Positions 1 through 12,084 of a stretch of 64,000 bases of DNA are shown here, one piece after another. Source of the DNA: Callorhinus ursinus (taxonomy: Eukaryota > Chordata > Mammalia > Carnivora > Otariidae); contig NW_020312867.1 of NCBI RefSeq assembly GCF_003265705.1, positions 1,050,600-1,114,599 on the forward strand. The letters run 5' to 3'. The translations under genes were made by a program, and so were the position numbers. Under the pieces are notes generated by a model that saw only the letters and a list, made by a program, of their open reading frames with translations, was not told the DNA's origin and made no database searches. How positions within the stretch are numbered: the stretch's first letter is position 1; every line of letters begins with the position of its first letter.

Positions 1-49
1 TAGAAATGGGTAAATCAGTTAGGCTAGGGCACTAACCCAGTGTTTCCTC

Positions 50-190
50 CAATGTGACGGCTCTTAGGATTGCGGTGCTTGTTAAAAATACAGATTCTAA
101 GCCCTGATCCAGTCCTGAGTCAGAATCTCCAAGGGCATGGCCTGGGAACTTGTATTTTAGGAAGTTCCACAGATGGTTCTTCCAATCAAC
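50..190 (+). mobile_element. MER5-like hAT-Charlie DNA transposon fragment
   Basis: The order 'cttgttaaaaatacagatt', then 'gagtcagaatctccaagg', then 'gggaacttgtattttag' follows the mammalian MER5 consensus as I remember it. This is a non-autonomous hAT element of eutherian age. Terminal repeats are too decayed to set the ends exactly. Confidence 0.5.
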
Positions 191-339
191 AGGTTAGAGA
201 AAGATCCCACTAATCCAAAAAAGAGGAAGTATGTGATGGGTAGGCACCTAATTGGAAGGGAGAGGCTTCAGAATTTATGCATTTTTCGAGCTGTGATGAA
301 AATTCTGCATTCTTTATAAGAAATGGCATACTCTTGGAA

Positions 340-500
340 AGATCAAGAGATGTGAAGATAAGTAGAGGTGATTTGGAATCCTAACTTTGCCATTTTCTCA
401 GGCCAAGCTGTCATCTAATCTTAGTTGTAAAATGAGGTCTTCAAAGGTTCTGTTAAATGAGATAACATGTAAAACACCTAACAGTGTAAGACTTAATAAG
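340..500 (+). mobile_element. MIR-like SINE fragment
   Basis: The core 'taactttgccattttctcag', then 'gttgtaaaatgaggtcttca', then 'gttaaatgagataacatgta' resembles the MIR body as it appears throughout mammalian genomes. The copy is highly diverged and its ends are approximate. Confidence 0.5.
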
Positions 501-1976
501 CAGTCAATGTTAGTTCTCCTTAAATAGAGCAAATCCACCAGGAGGAAAAAAATTAGAATTTACATGCATACATTCATTTTCCAAATATCCCCTTTATCTC
601 CATAATAATAAAAATAGGGCTCTACATAACCTCTCTGCCAAGAAATCATTATTCATCTTTAAAATATCTTTACATGGGCCAGCTCTAAGAGTAAATTCAC
701 TGGCTTAAGCATTCCCCTCTGTAGACTCAGAGCCTGTGTGCTCACTTTTGTGGTACCATTTAGTTGAACTATAGTTAATCTGCCTCTACTGTTAATATGG
801 GGAGCTTCTGAAGGACAAAGATCATGACACATTCATACTCAGAACCCAATAACGAAGTACCTGTTGAGTAATGTATATAGGAACACTATGCTTTATACTT
901 AGTTTTAATTCTTCATGGCACTGATCCTTGTTTTATCTTATTTTCACTAACAGCTGAAGCATAGAAAATGGGGTTTATACATGAATACAAGGGAAAATGA
1001 AATAAATGCCATTTTTTATTTCTATATTTTATAGATTACTCTGACTTAGGTGAAGAAGTCTTCCTATTTACAAAGAGACTGTAGACCGGCCATGCTCAAA
1101 TTACTGGATCATAATCCTAAAGCTAGAGGAGACTTTAGTCAACATCTAGCCTAAATTCTTTGTTTTATAGGAGAAAAAAACTTCGGTTCATGGAGATGAA
1201 AAGGACTTGGTCACACTCAATGAACATAATTTTAGTATCAGAACTGAAACTAGAATTCAGGCTTTCTAACTCCCAAGCCAGTGGTTTTTCACCCACATAG
1301 CCCATTTAAAACCATTAGAGCTTAGCTCTCCTAGATGAGAATTAGTTCATCTGCCTCAGAAAGTTCTAAAGCCTGACTGTCCCTAATGGGTTGTTTTGCT
1401 TTCACATACTTTTATTAGAGAAAACACCTAAGTAATAACCTAGATGCTGATGTTGTGGTTTTATTGTCACAAACTAGGAGTGGTCTTAATAGACGATCTT
1501 ATCCTTCCTAATTAACTATTTTTGGAAAGATTGACCTTAAATAACTATTCTGAAATTAAAACTTGTTTCTTGAGACTGCATCCAGAATTTATTTACTTCA
1601 TTGCCAAAGATTCCGTGAAAGTTTGAACATTTTGTTACATGGGGGTATATTTTGCAACTTCTCAACGATAATTGGTTTTTCAGAAAGATAATATTCCTCA
1701 AAATTATGTTTCATGGAAATGCTAAAGAAGTTTCTCTGTGCCTATGGTAGTTAATTGTTCCTTTCTACTTTGAAACATTTCCAGTCCAACCATCTTGGCC
1801 ATGTTTAGGAGGCATAAGATTTAGGGGTTTTCATCCTTGTACTAGTTTAAGGCTTTTATGTAATAAGTGATAGAAAACCCAATGCATTCTCTCTTATGCA
1901 AAAAAATGGCTCATATACTTCAAAAAGTCCAAGAGTAGTTCAGACTTGAGACACATAGGACATAATCAGGACTCAC

Positions 1977-2165
1977 GGGGCACCTGGGTGGCTCAGTCGT
2001 GAAGCGTCTGCCTTCGGCTCAGGTCATGATCCTGGGGTCCTGGGATCGAGCCCCACATAATGCTCCCTGCTCAGTGGGAAGCCTTCTTCTCTCTCTCCCT
2101 CTATCCTGCTGCTTGTGCTCCCTCTCTGTCTCTGTCAAATAAATAAATAAAATCTTTTAAAAAAA
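1977..2165 (+). mobile_element. Can-SINE (SINEC, tRNA-Lys derived)
   Basis: Full-length carnivore SINE: 'gggcacctgggtggctcag' head, TC-rich body, tail with 'caaataaataaataaaatct' and an A-run. It is bounded by a perfect 13-bp target-site duplication (aatcaggactcac) at 1964-1976 and 2166-2178, which shows ordinary L1-mediated retrotransposition. Confidence 0.95.
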
Positions 2166-2549
2166 AATCAGGACTCACTTCTGAACATTTTGCTTTCTCC
2201 TGTCATGAGTGTCACATGGCTATGTCAGCTCAAGCACCACATCCTTAGCATCAAGCCTCTTTACGAAAATCCCTGGCAAAAGTATCTGACTGACCACATA
2301 TCCATCCCCGAACCAATCACCAGGGCCGTGGAATATGAGATACTGACTGGCTTAAACATAGGTCACAAACTTCACCCCAAGTCAGGTGTGGTCAGCTTCA
2401 CCAGAATGACATGGACTAAGAGTTGGAAACAGAATAGTTGCTCAGAGGGACATCTGAGTGAAATTAGCCAAAGTGGAATGAAGGAAGCAGAAATAACAGA
2501 TGTCCACGACACCATCCCTGGATTCATGCACTAGAACTCTTAGCTTTCT

Positions 2550-2757
2550 TTTTTTTTTTTTTTTAAAGATTTTATTTATTTATTCATGAGAGACAGAGGG
2601 AGAGAGAGAAGAGAGGGAGAGAGAGAGAGAGAAAGAAGCAGAGGGAGAAGCAGGCTCCCAAGGAGCAGGGAGCCCGATGCGGGACTCGATCCCAGGACCC
2701 TGGGACCATGACCTGAGCCGAAAGCAGACGCTCAACCATCTGAGCCTCCCAGGCGCC
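2550..2757 (-). mobile_element. Can-SINE, reverse orientation
   Basis: Starts with a T-run (the A-tail on the minus strand), then 'aaagattttatttatttatt', a GA-rich body, and ends at the reverse complement of the SINE head. A 19-bp perfect duplication beginning ctagaactct flanks it (2531-2549 and 2758-2776). The length of the duplication and the intact tail suggest a young insertion. Confidence 0.95.
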
Positions 2758-3649
2758 CTAGAACTCTTAGCTTTCTAAGAAGAATCCTAACTGCCCTTGG
2801 GTCTCCTCCATGAAGCCAGATCAGAGAGAGCTAGCTGTCCCCCAGCCTGAAAAGAGGTAGTCTTTGGCCGAATTGCATGACACTGGGATTTCTCCCTGGG
2901 TCTAGGTGTAGCCCTCTGCAACTTGTAACATCTATAAACCTGTCTGGTTTGTTGGCTTGCACACAAATGAGCAAGTTCACACATGTATTAGCATAAGCAA
3001 AAGTGTTACTTAGCTCCAAGACTTGGGTACAGAGGTGTGGGGATCCACCAGGAAAGAGACTCAGCTAGCAGAGGGAGTCTCTGTCACGTCGGTCTCAGGA
3101 ACAAGGCCCATCTATGCAGTTGGGGAGGGCCTCAGATCTGGTGCTTTCAAGATAGGATGATAGTATGCTTTATTATCCAAACAGGACACTTCTCTGACCG
3201 AAGAGGGGCCCTCACAGGCATAAACTGGAACTCTGCCAGGCAAACTGGGGCATCTTTCTGGGCGTGAGGCACCAGTGAAACTAGCATAATGATGCTTATG
3301 GGAACATATTCAACATAAGGTACATAGTCCATGCTCACAGAGTACGTCCAAATATAAACTCATTTATAGCTTTAAACAACTGTCCTGGTGGGTTCAGTGT
3401 CTGGGCACACCTCAGAGTATCTGTCATAGGGTTTATCATCAGGATGTTTCTGTCTGAACACCTCACAGTATCATCTTTATTTCTTTTTAAGTTTATTTAA
3501 ATCTCTACACCCAATGTGAGGCTCAAAATCACGACCCAAGACCACAAGTCACAGGTCCTTCCGACAGAGCCAGCAGGAGCCCCACAGTATCATCTTTATA
3601 AGATCCTTGTGAGAAATTCTTACCTGATCTTAGCATCAGGAATTCTTCC

Positions 3650-3851
3650 AGGGTGCCTGGGTGGCTCGGTCGTTAAGCATGTGCCTTCGGCTCGGGTCAT
3701 GATCCCGGGGTCCTGGGATCGAGCCCTGCGTCGGGCTCCCTGCTCAGTGGGAAGCCTGCTTCTCCCTCTCCCACTCCCCCTGCTTGTGCTCCCTCTCTCG
3801 CTGTGTCTCTATCAAATAAATAAATAAAATCTTTTTTTTTAAAAAAAGAAA
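3650..3851 (+). mobile_element. Can-SINE
   Basis: Typical head ('gggtgcctgggtggctcggt'), body and (AAAT)n/A-rich tail. Flanked by the 10-bp direct repeat gaattcttcc at 3640-3649 and 3852-3861. Confidence 0.93.
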
Positions 3852-5949
3852 GAATTCTTCCTGAACCCGGATTTAATGCGAATGGTGGATCTGGCCAGGT
3901 TTCTCTTTCTGCCTCGCCTACTGAGAAGCTTAAAGATAAACATGCGGTCTACCAAAGAAGCATGCTGGTTATTGTGGTATGCACAGGTAGTGGCTTCATT
4001 CCACTCCACCCCTGGGCTTCTTCATGTAACTTTTCCTTTACGTGATCTTGAACCTTAGGTTTTCTTGTAAGTCACCTCAAGTTCCCTTAGTAAAAGATAA
4101 ATATTCCCCAATCCAACTGCCTATGGGGGTGGGGTGACCAGCTCTTCAGCTGACTCCTTAAGTGTTTCAAAAGAATGTCGACCCTGCAGTCTGATTGCGT
4201 TGACCTTGCAACTGTATGGATCTCTAATTCAAACGAATCAGCAGGGAGAAAACAAGACAACTGAATTTCAACACTATTTGATGATACTGGGAAATTTTTA
4301 TTAAAGTTGTTTAGGTAGGATCATGGTATTGTGGTTGTTTTTAAAAGTGAGTTGTTTTTTGTTTTGATCTTTTACAGATACATACTGAAATATTTACAGC
4401 CAAGTTTGCAATGGCTAAGTCTGACATTAGACATATAAGGAAATAATAATTCTCTCCCAGGAAGGGGCAACCAACATTTTTGGACCAAATAGTCTGCCCT
4501 ACTCATCCTCCCCTCCCCTGGGAAAAGGGCCAATAATGGACATTGTAAACAAGGACCCAGCTCACCCTGATGCAGGTGGTCCTCAGACCTCATCTTGACC
4601 AGCTATGCCCTGGAATGATATTCTTTCCAAACTTGAACGCCAGAAAAGCTTTGCTCACTCTAAGAGACCTAGCCATTTCCTTGGGATCCCATATTTCTTT
4701 TGTTCTAATTTCTAACCATTGGCAATACCTTCAGGGAATGACGTTAGTGAGGTTAAGTTTTTAGTTTCAACTCATCAGTGTATTAACTGCCACTTCTCGA
4801 GGTACACCCTGTACTGCCCCCACCCTCCTACAGAGAGTCGTACAACCAACTACTGGACTCCCACTCCAAAAAAACCTGTGTTCCACACCTATGTCACTGT
4901 TTACCAGCCTTGAGGCCTAAAATATGCCACTGCATCTGAGCTTCTGTTTCTTTGCTCGATTATTGGGAATAACAGCTGTCCTAGTGCTACTTTGTTGCGA
5001 GGGTCAAAGACAGAACATAGGAAATGATCTAAATCTGCAAACGGTTTCAATCAACTATACGTTTGTGTGAGGCTTAGGCCCGAGTTGTTTACAACTGGAC
5101 ACGAGCCAGATGTCTGGCCGGCTTCACAGCCCAGACTAAGGCATGAACCCAGCAAATAACCAGCCTGGGGACCATGAGGGAGACCCAGGGCACGCATGAA
5201 AACCCACAGGCATGCTCATGATCCAGTGCATGAGCATGTGCCTATGTGGCAGAAGATACCCTCCCCTGTGACAGATCTTTCTTGCTTTGGCCAAATCAGA
5301 AGGAGGAGGCCACCCTTTAATTCTCTTGCTTTGGTCTGTCCACACAAACGAGACTGGACAAAAACAGGAATCCACAGCCATACCAATCCTGATTAGCAGG
5401 GTGTAGAAACCAGTTGCATGGCCTGCCACAGGACCTGGAATCTGGGATAATTGTCAGTGTCCTCTTCTGCCACTACTCCAGGATATGAGATTGCTAAATC
5501 ATTGTCAGTACACCCATCTGATGAAATTAGGCCCATGGGGCCACCAGAGTTAATACCAGGGCTGAATCCACGAACGCACACAAAGGCCGCCTTTGGCAGC
5601 GCAGCAGAGAACCAAGTTCCTTGTCTAAATAGCTCAAGCTTTTCCTGTGAAGAAAAGACAAGCAGAGGACATGAAAAGACCTGCAGTTGCTGGCAAGTTC
5701 CCTCCTTCAAACTATACAGATAGTAACACCGACATTCCTATCACTAAGGAGGGCACGGCCCTGACACTTATTTTACGTCCTGTAACTTTTAAGTGAATAT
5801 TTTCTCTTTTAACAGTTTGGATCATCTACTTCTTCCCCATCCCAACACTATTTAAAAAAAAAAAACTGCAAAAATAGCTATTACATGCATTTACTTCTGA
5901 CATACTCCTAGAGAAAAGTGCCAGAGGGGAAAAATAATACCCGTGCAAT

Positions 5950-6379
5950 CACCACACAAAAGTTGTTTATATTTATTTAATACTAAGAACATAGATATCC
6001 TAAAGAAGAGACAGACGATAAGAAAGTTTCTTCTTAAACAGGATTTTGATCATAAAAACTAGTCATTCAAATCTCTAAAACAGAAGAGCACACATTATCT
6101 AGAAAAACACAAAATGTATTTTCTCTTTTACCTGAATTAACCTGAGAACCCCTAAACACTCTCTTTAAGAGATACCAATATTAAAGTCGTGCAAAGAAAC
6201 TGTACCCATAGCGTTTCAACCATAAAACCAACACCTGGTTTATACATGACAAAAATAAGATAAAGGCATGTAAAAGAATGTGCAGTTTATAGAAGTCAGA
6301 GAAAATTGGGGTGACCAAAGATCGGGTGAACGAGCTGCAAAGCAGGGTGCTCGGGGGATGGGTGCTGAATGCTGAGTGG
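5950..6379 (-). other. FAM83D: FAM83D 3' UTR with poly(A) signal
   Basis: The sequence follows the FAM83D stop codon on the minus strand. The first canonical AATAAA downstream reads on the minus strand at 5977-5972, and a GT-rich stretch follows within 30 bases (minus-strand 'acttttgtgtggtgattg'), as expected for a cleavage/polyadenylation site. The inferred 3' UTR is therefore about 430 nt, in line with the short 3' UTR I recall for human FAM83D. The exact cleavage point is inferred, not seen. Confidence 0.7.
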
Positions 6380-7367
6380 TCACTGGTAGGAGGGATACAG
6401 TGCAATATCTCTCACAGCCAGCAGATTCACCGAGGCCCTGGTAACATTTCCAGGATGAAAACCAAGGTAGTTCTCAGTCAGGAACGTTCTCCTGGAGAGC
6501 ATGGCCAGCATGTGGTTGAGCCGGGACCTGATGCCAGCAAAGTGAAACTGGCGCTCTTGATTCAAGTTCCTAAAGGAGTCTCGCAAGCACAGATCCAAGT
6601 GGGGGGCACCCCAGAACTTGGAATGTCCAGTGGGGACAAAGTCAGTGGCTCTGCTGGACGCCTGGGAACCCAGGGAGCTCGCCACGGAGCCCTGCGAGGA
6701 CAGAGAGGAGGAAGATCTCAAACTGGAAGATCTTGACACAGACATCCTGGACACTGGTGACCCTTCTTTAGACTGGGTGCCCTGAGAAAAGAGAACGTTC
6801 TCATCCACATCAGTCTGGGTGGTGGCCGACGTGGACCGAACCACGGTTTGGGAGCTCGCCACCCTGGTGGTGACTGCGGTCTGGGTCCTGGCACACGCCG
6901 TTGCGGCGCTGGCCTGGGTCCCCGCATCACTCACGCTCACTGCTGGTGCCTCCTCTCCTGCCTCCGTCTGAGTGGCAGCATCGGTCAGCCTCCCGCCCTC
7001 TCGTTTGTCCCTGCGGCTGTTGAAGTCGTCCTTGTCACTGATGGTGGAGGACTCCGAGTCATGGCGCCTGGCCTCTGCCCCGCCCTCAGTGGGCGCCTCG
7101 AACCCCAGCTCAGCCTTCTTGGGGGTGCTTGAGAGCCGGGCCAGCCGCAGGCGCAGCAGGTTGCCCAACGTGAGCTCCTTAGACAGAGGCTTCGGGTTGA
7201 CTAGATGGTCAAACTTGCCGCTGATCCTGAAGTTGGACAGCAGCTTGGAGCTGATGGGCTTCGACTCTGCGTACAGGATTCGGAACTCCAGATCAAAGTG
7301 TTCAACCACTTGGCCAGACAGGATGACCAAGTTACTGCTATTTAATTTGCCATCTGTCCACGTAAAA
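6380..7367 (-). CDS. FAM83D: FAM83D exon 4 (terminal coding exon, residues 257-585)
   Basis: This exon encodes the end of the DUF1669 domain and the whole C-terminal tail of FAM83D/CHICA, the protein that brings casein kinase 1 alpha to mitotic spindles together with HMMR. It begins after acceptor 'ttaatccttaag'; the first base completes the serine codon left open by exon 3. It reads [14 protein letters not shown], then [17 protein letters not shown]281 in VVEHFD corresponds by alignment to human F283, known to be needed for CK1 binding. The tail is Ser/Thr-rich and disordered, with TQT-type motifs at residues 389, 407, 418, 429, 440 and 454 (dynein light chain sites in the human protein), a serine-rich run near 467-480, and a conserved C-terminal block around [19 protein letters not shown]. 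The stop (TGA) follows SYQ. The total of 585 residues equals the human length. No frameshift or internal stop was seen. Confidence 0.96.
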
Positions 7368-7639
7368 CTTAAGGATTAAAAACAAACAAAGAGAAGCTGG
7401 TAAGGATGAGCAGTCTCCTTACTGTTTACTTACTGTCAAACTGAATAATAAAGCCCAGGTACTCTCCTCCAGGAGTCACAGCTCTAGCGACAGCATACCT
7501 ACCAGGCGGTGTAAATTCAACCAGCCTTACCCCGGGGTCTGACATACGTATGCATTAAGATAAGTAAAAAGGCCAGCTCTTTAACCAACACACTAAGACC
7601 CACACCTCCTCAGCCTCGGAATTTCTAAAAACTAAAAAG

Positions 7640-7780
7640 GGCTTTAAAAATATTCAGGCCAGGGCTCTCATTTTAGAAGTGAGGAAACGAGCTAGTGATG
7701 TCCCAGTGGGAAGCTGGTGGTAGACCCTAGACTAGACCCCAGTCCTTAAGATTGCTAGTGCTCTGCTCCTCTAATACTGT
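7640..7780 (-). mobile_element. MIR-like SINE fragment
   Basis: The stretch 'ctcattttagaagtgaggaa' followed by 'gtagaccctagactagaccc' matches the inverted MIR core (threshold wording: tgaggaaactga ... agctgggactagaaccc). Diverged; ends approximate. Confidence 0.5.
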
Positions 7781-7839
7781 CATTTTCAAAGGGAGACAGT
7801 ACTGTCATTCTAAGGATGATGCTGCTGCTCCGAGCACAT

Positions 7840-8290
7840 TCCGAGCTCCTTAGTGGCCATGTGCCCCTGCCTGTCCAGCATCCCTTCTCCTTCCTCTAGT
7901 GATAGAACTCACCCCAGCCAAAAGGCATTCCTTTATGCATCTTCTCCAATCACAAAAGGGGTGGACATATGACCCAGGCTGGCCACCAGAGTATCCCATT
8001 CCCTTGGGTCAGGGATCTACCCAGGGTGGGCACATGGCCTAGCGAGGACCAAGGAATTTTTCAAGGACTGATGCCAGTGCAAACAGAAAGAAAGTCTCTC
8101 TCTTTGGGAGATAGCTACTAAAGACTACGTAAGTAAGCCTGGATCTTTGCCTTCAAAAGGATAAGCCTTACTGAGAATAAAGATCAGCTAGAGAAAAGCA
8201 GAACCAGGGGACAATATTCTGATAAACATATGTCCTCCAGGTCAAGACAAGCTGAAAACCAACTGCACCCTTCTACACTTCCAAGTTATG
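7840..8290. repeat. Old interspersed repeat, family not assigned
   Basis: Phrases such as 'tatgacccaggctggccacc' and 'gtcagggatctacccagggt' recur in a common ancient mammalian repeat, but I cannot name the family with certainty from memory. No coding content is visible. Confidence 0.35.
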
Positions 8291-9695
8291 GGACTCAATA
8301 AATTCTATTTTGCATAAAGTCGTTTGAGCTAGCTTTCTGCACTCGCAGAAATCACCCCACTGATAAATAAGTTTGTATCAAGAATAGTCTATTTTAAAGG
8401 AGATCATAACACATAGTGTCAACTCTGTCTCTGGCAACCAAGAATCCTTGCTGATGCAAATCCTACTTTAAGAACTGCCTTCAAAGCGGGAGAAGAAAGA
8501 TTCTTTTGAAAAACCCTCAGCGAGGGTTGAAATGGAAAACCCTCAATCATGCAAACAAGACACCTACCCAACACCATGATTATGAAATGCCTTCAACAAA
8601 TAGAAGCTACCATCTTCATCCTTATCCTCAATGGTAGTATATTTTTTTTAGAGAGAGTAATGTAATTTTTATATTTTATATTTTAGAAGATCCAAAAACC
8701 ATTTGAGACCAAGTTTGTATAATGTAGATAAAGCCTATTTTGGATGAAAATCCAGTTTCTTCCAGTTATTTATGAACATCTTATGAAAGGAGGTCTCAAG
8801 GAAGAGCGTGAATTTTGCTCTGAGCAATGACGGTACTGTCTGCAAGGACAGCATCGTGAGTTTGCTGATCTGACCACCTCAGCTTCCACAATCCTCTCCA
8901 TGTCTGCCTTTACCCAGGGCTGACACATCGTCACCACCCAGAGATGGTGTGTCTTCCAAAAGGAGCTTCTCTTTTCTAAACTCAAGACGTACCTCATGCA
9001 TACCCCAGACAATCTAACACACAGACACACCACCATCAGATCTGCCCAAGTAAACATGGTATATCTTAACTTCTGGAGATCCATGTGAACCACTATTACC
9101 TCCACCCTCTTCAACATCCCGGCACCCTACCATAAGGTGCCACTGCCAAGGTGAGACTCCAAAGGTGGGCCAGAAACAGGGACCAGGGCTTTCTGGACTA
9201 AAGCACTGGGCTACAAGGCTTGAAGGAAGGTGAAGGATTTAAGCGTAAGGTGACAGCTTCAGCTCTGCCCTTCACTGATGCTGAGGCCTGTGACTGCCCT
9301 TACCTGCAAGTGAGCAGGGATGAGGGACAGGGGGAGGTCCAAGGCCCCAAGGAACAGGATCTGAGACTGCTCCTGTCACTGGTAACCCCTGGTTCAGCCA
9401 CGGCAGGCCTGGCCGAGGCTGGAATCGACTCATCCACTGGGGGTCTCCAGGCAAGTTTCAACATCTACACTTTAGTTCTGTGGCCCATAGGGTGGGGGGG
9501 AAGGGTGACCCCACACCCCGACCACCTCGTGAAGGAGGAGGCTCTGACTGATATACTCACACCCACAGATGCACACCAGTCAGAATCCTTGGCCACAAAG
9601 ACTCACATTGAGAGGAAAAAGCAGCTTTTACTTTTATATAGCATGCACCTTCTACAAAGGTTAGAGTAGCAAGCACGGGCAGGCTAGAGACTTAC

Positions 9696-9820
9696 CTATA
9701 GGAGCCTGTAGCCACTCGAATGCCATCAATCAGTGTGAATTTTTCATGAACCTGCCCAACTATCTTAGTTCCCGACCTTGCATAGTAAATATTTCCAGTA
9801 ATGGTCCGAACGGTCATCAG
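9696..9820 (-). CDS. FAM83D: FAM83D exon 3 (residues 216-257)
   Basis: A 125-base exon between acceptor 'tgccgacag' and donor AG|GTAAGT. It encodes [17 protein letters not shown], then [16 protein letters not shown], ending at GSY plus two bases of the next serine codon. It carries the only phospholipase-D-like HxKx4D signature of the protein: H240, K242 and D247. FAM83 proteins are PLD-like in fold but are not known to hydrolyse phospholipid; the domain instead docks casein kinase 1. D247 aligns with human D249, reported with F283 as a CK1-binding residue. The reading phase joins exactly to exons 2 and 4. Identification is by recall of the human protein, with most residues identical. Confidence 0.96.
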
Positions 9821-11005
9821 CTGTCGGCAGGGAATGGGAGAAAAGGAAACAACAGTCCAGTGAGCAAATGATAAGAGGGCTTGGTTTATAATTCCCCAAC
9901 AGACGCACTCACTGGCAAAGGAGTGGTCCCCAGGCCCCTTCAGGAACACCATACAGGGCACACGAGCCAACAGTGTTCAGGACTCAAGGAATGCGCCCTC
10001 ACTGAGTCCATCTTCTTGTGAGCCCTTTGCTCACACTGACTTTTGAGACTCTTGGTCCATGTGTACATGTGCTTGAAAAGAAGACTCACTGTTGGGGATA
10101 TGACACAACAGAATCCAAGAAGTGATTTTGAAACAAAACATGGGGGATAAAATCATCAAAGAAAACACGCTAGTAATAAATATCATTTTAACAAAGGCTT
10201 AAAGAAGCTAACCTGCTATTTCTCCTACTTTTTTATTTAACAGCATCAGTAATGAATAATAATCCTCATCTACCCCACACCATGAGTATGGAAATCAGGA
10301 TAAGCCTTCTCTAACATGGGACTTCTGAGGCTGAAACACTCATATCACAAGGGGCTTAATCAGCAATGTCACATCTCTTGTAAGAATGAATTTACCAAAA
10401 GGGCACCAACATACTGAGGCCCCATGGTGCATAATGTGGGCATAATTATCCTTATAAAACGACACATGGAAACATATATCCAATGGTATGTAAAGTACTA
10501 AGACCATCTGCATTCTTTGGGGCAAATCAGCACTGACTAAACTATATACCTTTAGAAATCTTAACATGATTCAAATGAAATGTTTAAGATATTTGTTCGA
10601 CTCCCTCCTTCATTCCATAAACAAAGAAAGCCCCTACAATGTGCTGAGCCTTGAAACAACAGAGATATCAGGCATGCCCCTTATCTTTAAGGACTAGGAG
10701 AGAGGAAAGTAATGCAGGATGAAAAACCGCAACAAGATAGGACATCGTCCAGAGAAGTGAAAACCTACATCTACACAAAAACCTGTGCACAAAGATCCAT
10801 GGCAACTCTCCTCATAATAGCACGAAACTGGAAACCATCCTCAAGCCCTTCAGTCGGTGACCAGTTAAACAAACCATGGGACAACCATAGCCCATGACAT
10901 GACTCAGCAGTAGCAACAACAAACTACGGATACACACAACAATTTGGGCAGCTCTCAAGGGCTTTGTGCAGGACGAAAAAAGCCAATCTCAACAGGTTAC
11001 GTAGT

Positions 11006-11219
11006 GGGGCACCTGGGTGGCGCAGTCGGTTAAGTGGCCGACTCCTGGTTTCAACTCAGGTCATGATCTCAGTCGTGAGATCGAGCCCCACGTCCAGCTC
11101 CGCACTGAGTGCAGACTCTCCTTCAGAGTCTCTCTCTCCCTCTCCTTCCGCCCCTCCCCCCTCTTGCTTGCACACATATGCGTGCGTACTCTCCCTCTCT
11201 AAAATAATCTTAAAAAAAT
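11006..11219 (+). mobile_element. Can-SINE, diverged subtype
   Basis: Head 'ggggcacctgggtggcgcag' followed by a body unlike the neighbouring copies ('ctcctggtttcaactcaggt'), ending in 'aaaataatcttaaaaaaa'. The body marks an older SINEC subfamily. No clear target-site duplication is visible. Confidence 0.85.
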
Positions 11220-11291
11220 AAGTCACATACACTATGATTCCATTTCTAGAACATTCTCTAACTGACAAAACTATAGAGATGGGGAACAAAT

Positions 11292-11484
11292 TTTTTTTTT
11301 AAGATTTTATTTATTTGACACAGAGAGACAAAGCGAGAGAGGGAACACAAGCAGGGGGAGTGGGAGAGGGAGAAGCAGGCTTCCCGCCAAGCAGGGAGCC
11401 CAATGCGGGGCTCGATCCCAGGACCCTGGGATCGTGACCTGAGCCGAAGGCAGACGCTTAACGACTGAGCCACCCAAGCGACCC
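11292..11484 (-). mobile_element. Can-SINE, reverse orientation
   Basis: T-run then 'aagattttatttatttgaca' at the left, and the inverted head at the right. A 17-bp duplication (agagatgggGaacaaat versus agagatgggAaacaaat, one mismatch) lies at 11275-11291 and 11485-11501, inside the older L1. Confidence 0.93.
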
Positions 11485-12084
11485 AGAGATGGGAAACAAA
11501 TTACTAGTTGCCAGGGGTTAAAAATCAGGAGGAAGGCACAGATAGGGGAGCAGATGGGACCATAACGGTAGCAAGAGGGAGATCATTGTGACAGGACAGT
11601 CCTGTATTGTGATGGTGGGTGCAGATACACATGTGTCCACATGTGATGAAATGGCGCAGAACTACAGACACATGTTGTACCAACTCCAATTTCCAGGCTT
11701 TGATTTTGTACTCTAAGTTACTCAAGGTGTAACCGCTGGGGGAAACTGGGTGAAGGACACGTGGAACCCTCTATCTACCTTTGTAACTTCTGTGAGTCTG
11801 TCATTTTTTCAAAATACAAACAAAAGCCAAAACAAAACAGTATGGTATGACATAACATCCCTTCTGTGGTCTTACCAAACACATACCTGAATTTGGCCAT
11901 GAGGCAATGTCAGACAAACCCAAACTCTACAGAAAACTGGCTAGTGTTCTCTAAAAGCATCAAGACCCTAAAAGACCAAGGAAGACAGAGGAACAGTTCC
12001 ATAAGAGAGGATGCTAAGGAGACATGACAACCCAATGCAAGATATGGTCCTGAGCTGGATCCTGGACAAGAAATAGAGCATTTG

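Larger units (their letters stand above)
1..5950. other. Intergenic region downstream of FAM83D
   Basis: No exon of a known gene was recognised. It lies 3' of FAM83D; in human the next gene on that side is DHX35, but I see no helicase-like exon. Contents: a MER5-like fragment at about 50-190, a MIR-like fragment at about 340-500, a possible decayed MIR-like stretch at about 1090-1290, and three Can-SINEs listed separately. The rest (190-340, 500-1960, 2180-2530, 2777-3639, 3862-5950) is AT-rich unique or heavily decayed sequence in which I see nothing definite. A 114-codon open frame at 2190-2534 has no recognisable domain and probably lies in old repeat-derived sequence. Confidence 0.6.
7368..9695 (-). 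other. FAM83D: FAM83D intron 3
   Basis: GT-AG intron of 2328 bases. Contents: a MIR-like fragment at about 7640-7780 and an old interspersed repeat at about 7840-8290 whose family I do not assign. The remainder (8300-9690) shows no exon-like conservation or recognisable element to me. Open frames at 8770-9117 (minus) and 9220-9669 (plus) have no family resemblance or splice context. Confidence 0.7.
10770..11820 (+). mobile_element. Decayed L1 3' end split by two Can-SINEs
   Basis: Outside the two SINEs the sequence reads as an L1 ORF2 terminus/3' UTR: 'aaaacctgtgcacaaagatc', 'ctcctcataatagcacgaaa', 'catacactatgattccattt', 'ctagttgccaggggttaaaa' and 'tttttcaaaatacaaac' in the expected order. 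Many indels and stops show that it is ancient and inactive. The Can-SINEs at 11006 and 11292 were inserted later. Confidence 0.65.

Noticed and set aside
2190..2534. 114-codon plus-strand frame as a small gene
   Set aside because: No recognised family, placed between two SINEs, wording such as 'ggaatatgagatactgactggc' looks like decayed interspersed repeat.
1..5950. Possible 5' exons of DHX35, the expected next gene
   Set aside because: No helicase N-terminal coding block or CpG island is visible on the minus strand; the gene probably starts left of the window.
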